Shown: piece after piece, positions 37,753-48,450 of the stretch | Layout of the letters: each line of letters starts with the position of its first letter | Position numbering within the stretch: the stretch's first letter is position 1 | Source of the DNA: Corythucha ciliata | Lineage: Eukaryota; Arthropoda; Insecta; Hemiptera; Tingidae | DNA length: 64,000 nt | Reading direction: 5' to 3' | Assembly (NCBI GenBank): GCA_038030265.1 | Contig: CM075939.1 | Span: forward strand, 31,601,253 to 31,665,252 | The notes under the pieces: model-generated | Databases searched by the model: none | What the model was told of the DNA's origin: nothing | What the model saw: only the letters and a program-made list of their open reading frames with translations | Translations under genes and position numbers: made by a program

Positions 37753-38637
37753 CGGAAGTTGCCGGCACTAGACGCAAGTCGAGTACCGGCAATTGCCCTA
37801 ACCTAAAATGCCCATTACGATCGAGTATCGTACGCTATTTTTTCTATAGTCGTTAATTTTTGTCATTTCCAAAAATTATAAAATTACACCTGCCACCAAA
37901 CCTCTAACTAGTATGAAGGTGCTTATTTTTCGTGGAAATATTTTCGCTTCATTCATTATTTTCAAACAAATGAATTTAAAACATGTGAACTAGACAAATA
38001 CATTCATGAAGCTTACAGAACAGTGGGATACAGGCTACAATTGCTGTTCTAGTGTATTGGAGAAAGAACATTGCCAGTGGTTTTCGTGACCCAATGCTTC
38101 AGATTGAAGGCCGATGGAAAAAGTGCGGGAAGAACCGTGAGCGTCACACGCTCAGAAGCAATAACCCTCGTTGCATCTTCCACGGAAGGTAGCAAAGTAG
38201 GTTATTTCGAACGACTGTGGAAACCCTCCAGTAGAAACGACAGTAGAAACTCACCATTTTGCTCAAAATCTGGGACTAGCCACAACAAAAAGCCCTTCTA
38301 TCCGTCGGCAAAAAAACATTCGCAGTTGCAGTTGTGCCAAATATTTTGAGCCAACACACCAGCTTCATTCAGGTACGCAACTCTTGTTTTCTGGATGACG
38401 GACCCTTGATTTCCACGACGAAATCGCTGGCTAAGCCATCAGGGGAGGTGCCGAAAACAGGATAATCCCTGTTCAGATTTGGTGGTGGTTGTAATTATAG
38501 TTTTTGGAAATGACAGAAATTAACGACTATAGAAAAAAGAGCGTACGATACTCGGTCGTAATGGGCATTTCAGGTTCGTGCGGTTACCGCCCTCACCCTA
38601 AATATCCTTCATTACGACCTTGTGTCGTAATACACTA
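37753..38637. mobile_element. Two inverted GGTCGTAA-family copies bracketing ~600 bp
   Basis: 37765-37895 and 38482-38610 are inverted copies: CCCATTACGAT-CGAGTATCGTACGCT, CTATAGTCGTTAATTT-TGTCATTTCCAAAAA and the flanking CACCACCAAA. The right one (38536-38637) is a complete ~100-bp member ending GTGTCGTAATACACTATT. A 92-codon plus frame between them (38071-38349) has no recognisable motif. Confidence 0.6.
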
Positions 38638-38688
38638 TTGTGAGACACAAAAAAATATATCCATCCTACAGATCACAATTTGTTTATA

Positions 38689-39312
38689 TACAGGGTGTAC
38701 AAAAAGCGACCGGACAGAGAAAAACCAGTGAAGGGGCAACTCATTTCTGATCGAAATGACTATTTGCACTTTTCCGAAATTCCGCTTTGTTTCCAAGATA
38801 TCCGCCATTTTCTGATTTTTTCAGAAACAGCTTATTGCACACGCAGTTATTGTTGCAATGGCAATAATAATGATAAGCCCACTTGAAAGAGCACAACATT
38901 TTCTATTTAAAGAGCCTATTTCTATCCAGATCAGCAGACGATATCTACTACGTTTTGAATCAGCTATTAGCGAGGAAACTTAATTCCGGAAGTATTGGTG
39001 ATTTGGTGATGTAGCCAGAAAATTACGTTTTTTCGCCAATAAGCTGATTCAAAACGTAGTAGATGTCGTCTGATCTGGATTGAAAAAGGCTCTTTAAATG
39101 GAAAATTTTGTGCTCTTTCCAATGGGCTCATCATTCTTGCCATTGCAACAATTACTGCATGTGCAATAAGCTGTTTCTGAAAAAATCTGAAAATGGCGGA
39201 TCTCTCGGAAACAAAGCGGAATTTCGGAAAAGTGCAAATAGTCATTTCGATCAGAAATTAGTTGCTCCTTCACTGGTTTTTCTCTGTCCAGTCGCTTTTT
39301 GTACACCCTGTA
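38689..39312. mobile_element. 624-bp palindromic element with CAGGGTGTACAAAAAGCG ends
   Basis: Ends TACAGGGTGTACAAAAAGCG and its complement, arms of about 270 bp with few mismatches, centre near 39000. Blocks in both arms include CATTTCTGATCGAAATGACTA-like sequence (with one mismatch), TTTGCACTTTTCCGAAATTC and GGAAACAAAGCGGAAT-type motifs. The short frames on both strands reflect the arms. TA at each end may be the target duplication. Confidence 0.8.
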
Positions 39313-40134
39313 TTTCCGTTACTAGAGAAAGCAAGAGCAATATAAGAGTATAGGTAATACTGTTTAGCCGAATGCTACGACAGTCGAGAAAAAATGAAAA
39401 CTATTTCAATTTATAAAAATGTCGGATTGTAGGCCGTTAAAGACATTGTGTAATAATAGAGATGCTGGTGCGTCTTGAACATTTCAAAGAGACAAAACTA
39501 ATGGATTCAAAGCCTTCATATTAACACCTCTAATCGCCCCCCGTTGATAGCGAGAGAGGATGTCTCTTTCCCAAGAAGCATTACAAGTGGATCTAATTAG
39601 AGTTTAACTGAACCAAGAGGTGACTTACTAAGTTGATCAGAGCACCTTCGAAACTGTTAGAGTTAGTTGATGAACGTTGTCGATTATTCTAACCAATGAC
39701 GCCGAACAACGAACTTCTTAGTCATAGGGTGTGTATAGAGGAGGCTTTCAACGATTTATACACATTTTATTTATCTGGCCCTACCAATTGATGTGAGTTT
39801 GTTGCTATTCAAGATATAGTGAAGTCACCGAGCACCGTATTTGTGTAAAATGGCCGGAGAATGCCGCTTTTAACTCGCTGAAGATTTTGTGAGCCCGCGT
39901 TCACACCATAATGTTCAATGAGGATGAGGAATTCCATAAAACAAAGAAAAAGAAAAAAAAGCTCAAGCAAAAGTATTAAAAAAGTACCTATACACTTTTG
40001 TCCATTCTTTTTTCCGACTTACATTATTCCGTCATTACCCCGTATACGCGACTTACCAGAGATACGGCGAGCTATCGATGCTATCGGTGAAAAAACAAAT
40101 AAAAATAACAAAGTAGTGCTTTTACTTCCATGAT

Positions 40135-40485
40135 GTGAATCAGCTTATTAGCGAAAAAACGTAATTTTCTGACTACATCACCATATCACCCCGGAATCAA
40201 GCTCCTCGCTAATAAGCTGATTCAGAACGTAGTAGACGTCGTCTGATCTGGATAAAAATTGGCTCTTTAAATAGAAAATTTTGTGCTCTTTCCAATGGGC
40301 TCATCAATTTTGCCATTGTAACAATTATTGCGTGTGCAACAAGCTGTTTCTGAAAAAATCAGAAAATGGCGGATATCTCGGAAACAAAGCGGAATTTGGT
40401 AAAAGTGCAAATAGTCATTTCGATCAGAAATGAGTTGCTCCTTCACTGGGTTTTCTCTGTCCAGTCGCTTTTTGTACACCCTGTA
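40135..40485. mobile_element. Deletion derivative of the 624-bp palindrome
   Basis: Contains only the centre and right arm of the 38689-39312 element, ending CTTTTTGTACACCCTGTA. The old centre survives as a 16-bp inverted repeat, AATCAGCTTATTAGCG at 40137-40152 and its complement at 40207-40222. Confidence 0.75.
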
Positions 40486-41689
40486 TAGTCATGTATGTTC
40501 TTCCTCCTCGGGGACTTTATTGTTGTAGTTATAGAGAGGATCAATCGATTAGCAGGTTTTTGGGCTGATAAACCCGTAGCATCTATAGAGTTGAGTTTAT
40601 CCATATCCCTTGAGGGAACGTCGAACGTGAATTCAAGGAGATAGTCGTGAATGCCAAGGGATGCAAATTTTGATGGCACAAATATTCGCATTCTCAATAA
40701 AATTATAATTTACTGAACCCATCCCCCTCTATTTCCCCAAAAGTGAAACGCTTGGCACCTGTCAGACGCTAATTTCATCACGATTGATTGAGTTTTCAAG
40801 CTGTAGTTTGATGCCCAACTTTGAGCGTTGAACAAACACACTAAATAAGAAATAAAACAAGACAATAAAGAAATAACAGTTCTTTTCAGAAGCTCTTGTT
40901 TTTTTGTGTCACAAGAGTTTGTTCAATAAAACACGTTCATCTTTCATGGTTAATTTAAGCGGGCCTATAGTCAAAATAACTTCTCTTCAGCAATTAATTA
41001 AATTGTTGCTGTAGTAAGGGATAGTTATTTGGCATGATCTTTCCCCATCCTCGCCCCTCTGAAGACAGAGTGCCACACAGTTTTAAGGGTGAGCAGTGGC
41101 AGCAGCATGGGATTAAGAAGTGAAAAGCCTGTTAGGGGGGGGGGGGCTTCAGGAATAGTTTCTCACCGTTTAATTTTACATCTAGATAATTAATCTGAAG
41201 GGTAGGCCATGGATTTAAGGTTGGCGGTGCGGGAGGGGGGCAACCCGTTTGCTTTGATTAATGCTGCATGAGCCATCTTAACAATGTTCATTGCATAGAT
41301 AAATTGCATCAAATCCTCTTATCTCTTGAGCATCTATACTGGTGACAGGGGACCTAAAGCATTTACCGTTATCTTATTGTGATTGAGTAAGATAAGTGCG
41401 TAAGCCTTGTTACCGGAGAGGACGCCTCATTCATGGAGTTTTTACGATTAATTTTTGCAGGGTGTACAAAAGCTTAAAACTCTATCTGTCACGAAAAATA
41501 TTCACAGTGGCTGCAGCAAGCACGAAACTACCGACAGACAAGTGAAAAACAATTCTTTCAAGAAGAAGAATTGGAAGCAAGATGCCACTTTCTCGCCGAT
41601 TATGCCGGCAAATTACGAAGCGCACGTTGATTATGGAAGTGAAGAAAAGGGTTTGGGCTTTTACTGGCTGATATCCTCGTCTTAGCGAA

Positions 41690-42710
41690 AAGTTTTCCCT
41701 ATGAAGTGTATGCTTGTGAATTAAAGGTAAAGGAAGACGTGTACTCAATGTTGAAAAGTTCAAGGCTCCAAACTGGTATGGTTTGAATGCGCATACTCTA
41801 TTGGGTATTATTGACAGCGTCCTGATACCACTCACACACATAATTAATGCTAGCTTTTGAGAGGGTTTATTACCAAAAGCCCTGAAGCCAGCTCTTGTAA
41901 CTTTTCTGCCCTAGTCCTGTGGACAAACGGGCAAACTATCGCTCTATAAGTATGTTACCTGAGTTCTTCAAAATTATTCAAATGATAGTGATTGCCTTCT
42001 CTTGAAGCTTGAGCAGTATGAATTCGAGGCATTCGTAATTCAATTCATTAGGTCGTTTTGGGCAAACGGGCCCAAGTAGTTCATGTAAATGGGGTATACT
42101 CAGAACCTTTGGGCTTGAAACATATGGAGTACCTCACGGAGTATCCTGGGGCCCATTACCATTCTATTAATTATTATTAACAATATGTCAGTCAAAGTTT
42201 AGTTTTGTAATAGTACTAGTTTAGTTTTGTTTGTCGATGATACCACCATGTTGATAAAGGGAGGCAAAGAGGTAGATATGCAGTCTAGTAGAATGACTGC
42301 ATGGGTTAGCTTGAAAGAGTGGCTCAATAGCAAGAAGTTAGTACTAAAATAGAAAAAGACTAACGAGCTGACATTTGTTTAATCTAGCCTTCGGCGTGTG
42401 AGTAATCACGTTGGGCAGGATGAAGTTTGATTCCTGGTACTGGTACTGGATGGAAAGCTCTCCTGGTAAAAGCCCTGCTCGCAGTTAGCAACAAGACTTG
42501 CAAGGACTCTTTATTTGATATTGTTAGTATGGTCGATTAGACTACGAGGGTTAGTAGGTAATGCATGCATGACTCTTTATTTGCTGATGCCTCAGTTGTA
42601 TCATCTCACCGAGTTTAGTGAAGATAGCTTATTTCTCGCTGTCTCATTCTGCTCATACCAACAGAATAGTCGCTTGGAGTCACATGCAGTCATGCTAAAA
42701 GGTTGTTTGG
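41690..42710 (+). pseudogene. Non-LTR retrotransposon (LINE) reverse-transcriptase relic, 5' part
   Basis: Translations in shifting frames recover the order of a jockey/CR1-type RT. From about 41749 come KAPNWYGLNAHTLLG and IPLTHIINASF, then LKPALVTFLP. An NYRSISMLPEFFK block near 41930-41965 corresponds to the usual YRPISLLP motif. VPHGVSWGPL follows near 42130. FVDDTTMLIKGGK near 42230 takes the place of the catalytic F/YADD, and a W-N-K-K-L-V-L segment and the thumb (LDGKLSW, LATRLARTL) follow. There are several stops (after NASF, after FLP) and at least three frameshifts. The segment ends at 42710 where a foldback element has inserted; 43023-43100 may be a short continuation. Host gene status is excluded. 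Confidence 0.65.
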
Positions 42711-42773
42711 TATAGTTATGAAGAAAAAGCCAAAAACACCCGTCGAAGTCTTCAATTATTTATTTTCGCCTAC

Positions 42774-42800
42774 GTTTCGCTATGCTCCTAGCATCCTCAG
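42774..42800 (-). ncRNA. Hammerhead-ribozyme-like core (left arm)
   Basis: On the minus strand the order is GCC, CTGAGGA, hairpin with GCTA/TAGC stem, GAAAC, GTA, GGC. CTGANGA and GAAA are the invariant hammerhead core boxes; GCC/GGC could form stem I, and ACGT is a self-complementary minimal stem III that would need dimerisation. Confidence 0.55.
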
Positions 42801-42900
42801 GGCTCCAAAGTCCGAAATGTTAAAAAGTTCCAGGTGTTTAGAATGTGAGCCTTTTGTTTTTAACGGCCTGGAACTTTTTAACATTTCGGACTTTGGAGCC

Positions 42901-42927
42901 CTGAGGATGCTAGGAGCATAGTGAAAC
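42901..42927 (+). ncRNA. Hammerhead-ribozyme-like core (right arm)
   Basis: Mirror copy of the core in the left arm, on the plus strand: CTGAGGA at 42901-42907 and GAAAC at 42923-42927, with GCC before and GGC after. The stem II 3' strand is TAGT here, a G-T pair with GCTA. Confidence 0.55.
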
Positions 42928-43170
42928 GTAGGCGAAAATAAATAATTGAAGACTTCGACGGGTGTTTTTGGCTTTTTCTTCATAACTATATCAACTGTAC
43001 CCCGTCTTTCTACAACCTTTACAAAGGTTGTTTGGAATCAAGTGGTAGTTGGTGAGGGTCTTGGCTGGAAAGGGTTTCTAGGATGACTGCCGATGGGACT
43101 TCAAGGAATTGGGAATTTTGACTCTTGTGTCGCCCTATAAAATTACAAATTACAATGCTTAATCTACTAT

Positions 43171-43971
43171 ACATATGTTACGAGCAAAGCCCGGAATTTT
43201 ACAGTGTCCGCATTGCCCAGGTATTTCTGTACAATGCTGACATTGCCCAGCCTTATCGTACAAAGTCCGAAATCTATGATGGTCGTTCAACTTTGTACGG
43301 ACAGAGTCCAAAATTACTCCTAATTTCGGACTTTGTACGAATTGGCTTGATCCATGTCGACAATGCACGAGCTATGGTTTGTACAAAGTTCATTTATAAG
43401 CGGGAGGTTATGTTTGTTCAGTTACGGTCAGTGCAGCGAGGGATAGTGGTTGTTCTTAATTTTTCAATAGTGATTGTCATTATAAACAAAAATGACAGCT
43501 TAGATACGACAGAAAGAAGTCGCTTCGATGGCAGTGAAAGAAAATAGTTTTATGTGGATGAAGATATGCACAAGATTATAGGTATTGTTAATGATACTGA
43601 AGTACTCCGTGCCATGTTGTGCAATTCAAAATGTCATAAGTTGCTCACCTGCAATCGTCCTTTTTTCATCCATGAAAACTTATTGAAAGCGTGAAATTTC
43701 AAAAATCATCGATAGTGGAAAAACATTTTGTTTTTTGGTTCATATTCCTCTTTGGTTGGGACTTTGTACATTGTGAACATTGCCCAAGTTGATATGTACA
43801 GAGTACGAAAATGACATGTAATTTCGGACTTAGTCGTCTTTGTTGTGTACAAAGCCAGTTCTTTCGACAGTAAATCGGGCTTAGTATGAAAACGCTGGAC
43901 AATGTCAGCAGTGTACAGAAATAACTGGGCAATGTGGACGTTGTCAATTCCGGGCTTTGCTCGTAACACAT
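43171..43971. mobile_element. ~800-bp palindromic element with GTACAAAGTCCGAA motifs
   Basis: Ends TATGTTACGAGCAAAGCCCGGAA and its complement (split by a mismatch); inner blocks GACATTGCCCAG, TTCGGACTTTGTAC and TTTCTGTACA recur in inverted order. Arms are about 175-210 bp with moderate divergence. Short frames on both strands are arm artefacts. Confidence 0.65.
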
Positions 43972-45239
43972 ACAATTCCACTACACTTTTAACCCCGCTT
44001 CTTCTTCGCCATCCAGTAAAGCATTCTCCTTCTCCCTACACACAGCCCCACCATACTCCTCTTCTCCTATCACTGGATCAACCACCAACGCCTATCGCAG
44101 GCTCATGCTCTTCGTCTCCGTAAACCGGCCGTAAAACGGAATTAATAAACAGTGACGTATCCACGGAAATCTTTCGGGCGTAACTACTACGGCCTGCAGC
44201 AATTTTTCGAGCTTATTGTCTCCTAGACAATAAGCAAGGTTGGAAGAGAACCTAAATTATGTCTATAAAATTGGCTTCCTCATGCCGCACCAGGACAACA
44301 TAAATACGACAGCGAATAATATTGTCAGAATGTTCGTTCTCCGTACTCAACTGAGAAAGCAAAATGAAATATTTATTTTCCAGGATAAACGAGGAATCGT
44401 ACAGCACCACAAACGCTACTCGGGGACCGTTAATTTACTAAGCACAAACCCAACCATGCCACCTCAATTAATTTTCAAGTCGCTGGTTTGAGGTATTCAG
44501 TGGTGTGGCGGGAAGGGAACGTTTCCACGATTATTTTATTCATGTTTCTTCGCGAGCCTGGGTGGCACTTCTCTAATTGGAAAATCTGCCTCCGTTTCCT
44601 TTGAATTATTGAACGAAACTCACAATTTCAATTTCCTCTCCCTTAACTGTCATGTCTACGAACTTTATCAGCGCGAAAGAAAAGTGCGTACAATGCATCA
44701 CACTTCATCGCCTTTTTTTACTTGTATATTTTTTCTCTACTTCACAAATTCAACCAAAACCTAATTGCTTATTAGATGGTCTTATAGCTACTTACTAGGT
44801 TCAGGATTTTCTTTCCGACCTTATTAGCCTCTTCTCTTTTGCACCTGGTCCTGTTTCTGAACATTTAATTAGTCCCACGATTAATTAGTGCTACTTTTTT
44901 TCTGTTTTTAGTTTTCTCCAGAACCTCCTTTTTTCTAATGAAGAAAGAAACTTAATTATTTACCAAAGTTTTGATCAAGTTTAAAGAATTTTGTATTTTA
45001 ATCGAGCTTCTTCAGCAAGATTCCACTCGTTAACGATTAATTTAATAATCGCGTTGAAATAATTCACTTTTATAAGTTAGCAGGTCATTACTCACAGAAG
45101 GTAATCTGGAGTCATTTTTGTGTCAAAAATTAGAAGAGATAATTGACGATGAGAGAAGTGGCAGATGGTCGAGGTAAGAATAAGGTCCCCTTCATCTGAG
45201 AGAGAAAAAAAAAGAGTAATAATTATTAATCACCGGAAT
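43972..45239. other. No gene recognised
   Basis: AT-rich sequence with no frame above 83 codons and no delimited repeat. Confidence 0.5.
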
Positions 45240-45790
45240 TGCGGTTATTGCTACCGATTCAAAAGGTTTTATCTCAGCCGTCCGTTCTCTACGTGAAATA
45301 TACTGTTTGAAAATGGTTAAAAACAGTACTGTATTTTTAACCGATTCCTTATCTAACGAGTGAACTTCACCTTTTACTAAATTACTGACTGGAATGTAAT
45401 GGTTACTGAGCCCAAGGTTGTTTTCACCGATGTGATGGTAGTCGTTACCGATCCCAAGGTTGATAATACCAGATCTGTAGGTTCACTTCACCGATTTAAA
45501 GGGTAACCAATACAAAGCATTCGGTATTTTTTATCGATGTGTCGTTACTCTTTACTCTATAGGCATTGTGTTTTTCACTAGTCGCTTCGTGCCTTTTCAC
45601 CTTCGCCTTGGTGATTTCCACCCTTTCCTTTAGGTGAAAACAACCTCTCTATTTTTCACTATAGCAGCCGGTAAAGTTTGTCTTTCTCGGAGTGAATTCT
45701 GCCCTTCCTCGTAGTAAAACCAATTGTTTTTCTCACCTACCAGCCATACGTTTTTCACTGGTCCACTCAGTGGCTCTCTCATCACCAGCT
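45240..45790. repeat. Degenerate TTCACC/CCGAT-rich low-complexity region
   Basis: Many diverged repeats of TTACCGAT, GGTTGT/TTCACCGAT and TTTTCACT/ACC. Similar motifs reappear at about 48250-48440, so the MULE block lies between two such regions. No periodic unit could be fixed by eye. Confidence 0.4.
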
Positions 45791-46573
45791 TCCTAATTTT
45801 GAAACTTGTAACGAGGGCAATAATTTTTCTAACGCACGCGTTAAAAGTTACAAAATAAGGGAACTGGTGATGTTAAAGCCACGGAGTGAGTGTACCCGTA
45901 AAAAACGCATAGTTGGTAATGTTAACAAAAAATTAGTTTAACTAAGGGGTAGCATTGAATTCATTCTGAAAAGGGGCAACATTTTCACTGTTTTGGTAGG
46001 GCATTTGCATCAAAACTTTCATTCGGCGATTCAAACTAAAGATGATAAAGTATAAAATTATTTAATTTTCAAATTACAAACCTAAAGACATTTCAAATCG
46101 GTTGTTGCATGCCTTGAATAGAAAATCAAGGCTGGTCTTTAGCTACGACAATGAATACAGGTCGTGACAAAATAAAGAAAATTGTTAAATGCTGAACTCG
46201 CTCGAAACGAAAATAAAGATTTCGTGAGCACAAACAAGAACCTATATAACCACGAATCCTGAAATCACTGCTCAACAATTAATCACCGCAGCGTTTTCGA
46301 AGTATTACAAGACGTATTAGTGCAAGTATGTATAGTGTAGTACAAGTATGTGTAGTGAAGAGACAAGTTTCCTGGATACCTGTCTATCAACAGGATTGTT
46401 GGTTGTGTGTGCTTTTTTGACATGTGACGGGGAGATTTGTTTTTTTAGACCTAGGGATGCCTTGAAAATGGAGTGAATTTACCCCGAAACTAGTCGGCAC
46501 ATTTAAATAGAATAAAAGAATGTTTTTACTCAAATAAATAATCAATTACCTATTACAAGATGTCTTGGCGCTA

Positions 46574-47365
46574 GGACACTTTTACTGTCCATTGTTATTT
46601 TAGCTGAGGGAGGACACTTTGAACGGTCACCTGGGTAATCCTCAATCGAGAAGGAGGACACTTCGTACTCTCCGAAAGTAATAGGTAGATATGAAGGGGG
46701 ACACTTTGTACTACGCAGGAATATAATACATTCGGGGTCAATAATTTCGATCGCAGCTACTTCATGATTATGTTAAAACATGAGACGTCAATATATTTAT
46801 TTTTTTCCATTTTACATTGTAGGTCAGTGCTTGATGAAATGAGCAATTTTCTGAAGGAATTCTGCCGTAGCCAGCAACCCATCGGCATGCTCTTGTGTTG
46901 GCTTGAAGAAAATGTCTTCTTTTGGCTCCATCCTCTCTGTTTGAAATTTACCAGCTGCGACGTCAAGCTGCAAGCACCGGAGAACAGTCCAAAATCTTGG
47001 TTTTGAGCAGCCCACAAGTTTGTTGAATGACGAATTCCACCCTTCACAGTAATTGTTCGTGCGAGCTCCTCTGCTCAGCGTCACCTCTCGGACATTCCAT
47101 ATTTCTAGGTTAAATCTGGGGATACCATTTTTTCCGCTCACATAATGTACAATAATATGTACCTTAATGTTCGGAAATACTTGTTTTGCTGCAAGCATGG
47201 CTCCTGTCTCAAAATCTGTTATTACTGTTCGAGGGTGCACTGGGCTACATTTTTCAATGGAATGTCACAGGAGTACCATAAGCATTTCCGGTGGTTTTTA
47301 TTTCACAGGTACCCGCTGGTTAGTACAAACTGTCCTCCTGTGAGTACCACCGTACAAAGTGTCCC
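46574..47365. mobile_element. MULE remnant with repeated subterminal motifs
   Basis: On the left, the motif around GGACACTTTGTAC occurs four times at about 40-bp spacing (near 46574, 46612, 46655, 46697). On the right, two inverted copies (47321-47338 and 47352-47365) are about 30 bp apart. The transposase fragment lies between them on the minus strand. No clean 9-bp target duplication could be assigned, so the outer limits are approximate. Confidence 0.5.
46824..47257 (-). pseudogene. Mutator-like (MULE) transposase fragment
   Basis: An open frame of about 144 codons contains VITDFETGAMLAAKQVFPN, then a His-Tyr pair, and near the C-terminal half RTNNYCEGWNSSFNKLVG followed by KPRFWTVL. The acidic DFE with downstream FP and HY is the second part of the MULE DDE catalytic core, and the TNN-EGWN-F block is the conserved segment after it. 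The N-terminal half with the first catalytic aspartate is missing: an in-frame stop lies just upstream of 47257. The fragment sits inside a segment bounded by repeated GGRGGACACTTTGTAC motifs at 46574-46710 and inverted at 47321-47365, which look like the terminal repeats of the same element. Decayed, not active. Confidence 0.7.
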
Positions 47366-47386
47366 ATTCCCAGATGTCTTCACTCA

Positions 47387-48128
47387 CACACTAGGTTCTG
47401 CCGAGAGCCCCCCGTGTAGAGGCCACTAGCGCTCCCACTACCCACTAACGGTATTCTTGCAAAGTTTTGCTCCGGCTTCGAGGGAGGGACAATCACGGTT
47501 AATCCTCTTATCTCTTAGGAGCTAAGAACGTGGGCTACTGAATCGGAATGAATTCCACAAGATCTCATGTCACAAGCAGTGCTACAAGAAAAGAAAAACT
47601 CGATTATCTCAGCTAAATGAATCGTATTTCAGCAAATTCAGTTGGGCAGAAATCTATTGAGTGTGCTTTGTCTATTTTTTCTTGTATCATTAATTTATTG
47701 GTACCATGCGATGAGTAATATAACACCTGAGAGGAAGCCCCAGTCAGTCAGTGTCACAGATACTGAAAAAGTTAAGTATCTGCCAATGCCTGCGATCCGT
47801 TCTATAAGTTCTGTTGCTGGCCCTTTTTGGAGGCGAATCCCTCCAAGTCGTAGTAGTCCCTCTAGTAATCGTCAGATTACTAGAGAGCACGTTTAGGACG
47901 TCAGTATGAAGCATATACATTATTTTATCTTAATCTGACGCGCTCGAGTATTTCAAAATGACGATTTTTTTTTCACATTCTGATAAGGGCCACGAGTTTG
48001 CGTCACCTCCAAATCGTCAGATTATTGAATGAAAGCTTATTTTAGGTTCATAAATTATGAACCGCCGCTTGGTTCCGCTGGTGGCCTCTACACGGGGGGG
48101 GGGGGCCTGTCGGCAGACGCTAGTCACT
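47387..48128. mobile_element. ~740-bp inverted-repeat element next to the MULE
   Basis: Ends around ACTAGGTTCTGCCGAGAG-CCCCCCGTGTAGAGGCCAC and the inverted GTGGCCTCTACACGGGG-G-run-CCTGTCGGCAGACGCTAGT. An internal palindrome TCTAGTAATC-GTCA-GATTACTAGA is at about 47862-47886. An 84-codon frame (47642-47896) starts with a hydrophobic stretch but has no known motif. Confidence 0.55.
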
Positions 48129-48249
48129 CACACAGAACGCAAGCACCAACATGAATGTGAAGGCTGAACTCACAACACTCACTACTCACACTGGTCTAAG
48201 CTTCCTTCGTATTCGACAGCATTACGCGCACGCGCTTTACCGTGAAATT

Positions 48250-48450
48250 TATTCATACCTCTCAGCTTTTCTCACCGTTTAACAGGTATTTTGTCGTTCA
48301 CCGTTTTGAATAAGTTATCGTTACCGACTAATTTTATCACTAATGGTTCTTTCCACTCATCTGAATGGTGAAACACACCAATTTTTCAGTATTCGACACT
48401 TTTTTACACTTTACCGAGCAAAAATCGTAATCGGTGAAATTTAGTTGTTC
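48250..48450. repeat. Second TTCACCG-type degenerate region
   Basis: Contains CTCACCGTTTAACAGG, GTTCACCGTTTTGAA, GTTACCGACTAA and GGTGAAAC, comparable in style to 45240-45790. Confidence 0.4.

Larger units (their letters stand above)
36698..37845. mobile_element. GGTCGTAA-family element enclosing a 63-bp repeat reading frame
   Basis: Left AATAGTATATTACGATACAA-GGTCGTAA and right complement of AAAATAGCGTACGATACTCG-ATCGTAATGGGC are the ends of the 9641-9786 family. Between 36733 and 37752 sits about 1 kb of unrelated sequence absent from the short family member, including the tandem repeat and a possible AATAAA at 37702. Confidence 0.5.
42711..43022. mobile_element. Foldback retroelement with 13-bp target duplication and hammerhead-like cores
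   Basis: Nearly perfect inverted arms (42711 to about 42836 and about 42864 to 42990) are followed by a unique tail of some 32 bp. The insertion is bounded by direct repeats AAAGGTTGTTTGG at 42698-42710 and 43023-43035, a clear 13-bp target-site duplication inside the LINE relic. Each arm contains CTGAGGA, a hairpin and GAAACGTAGGC. The open frames on both strands are the same arm read from either side and are not genes. A half-copy of the same family lies at 50381-50480. Confidence 0.75.

Noticed and set aside
38400..38450. Possible further hammerhead core (CTGATGG on the minus strand)
   Set aside because: The second box GAAA is absent at the proper place and the first box lacks the final A.
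42703..42983. Two similar 67-72-codon frames on opposite strands
   Set aside because: They cover the arms of the 42.7 kb palindrome and exist only because of its symmetry.
46764..47006. 80-codon plus-strand frame
   Set aside because: It is the antisense of the MULE transposase fragment.
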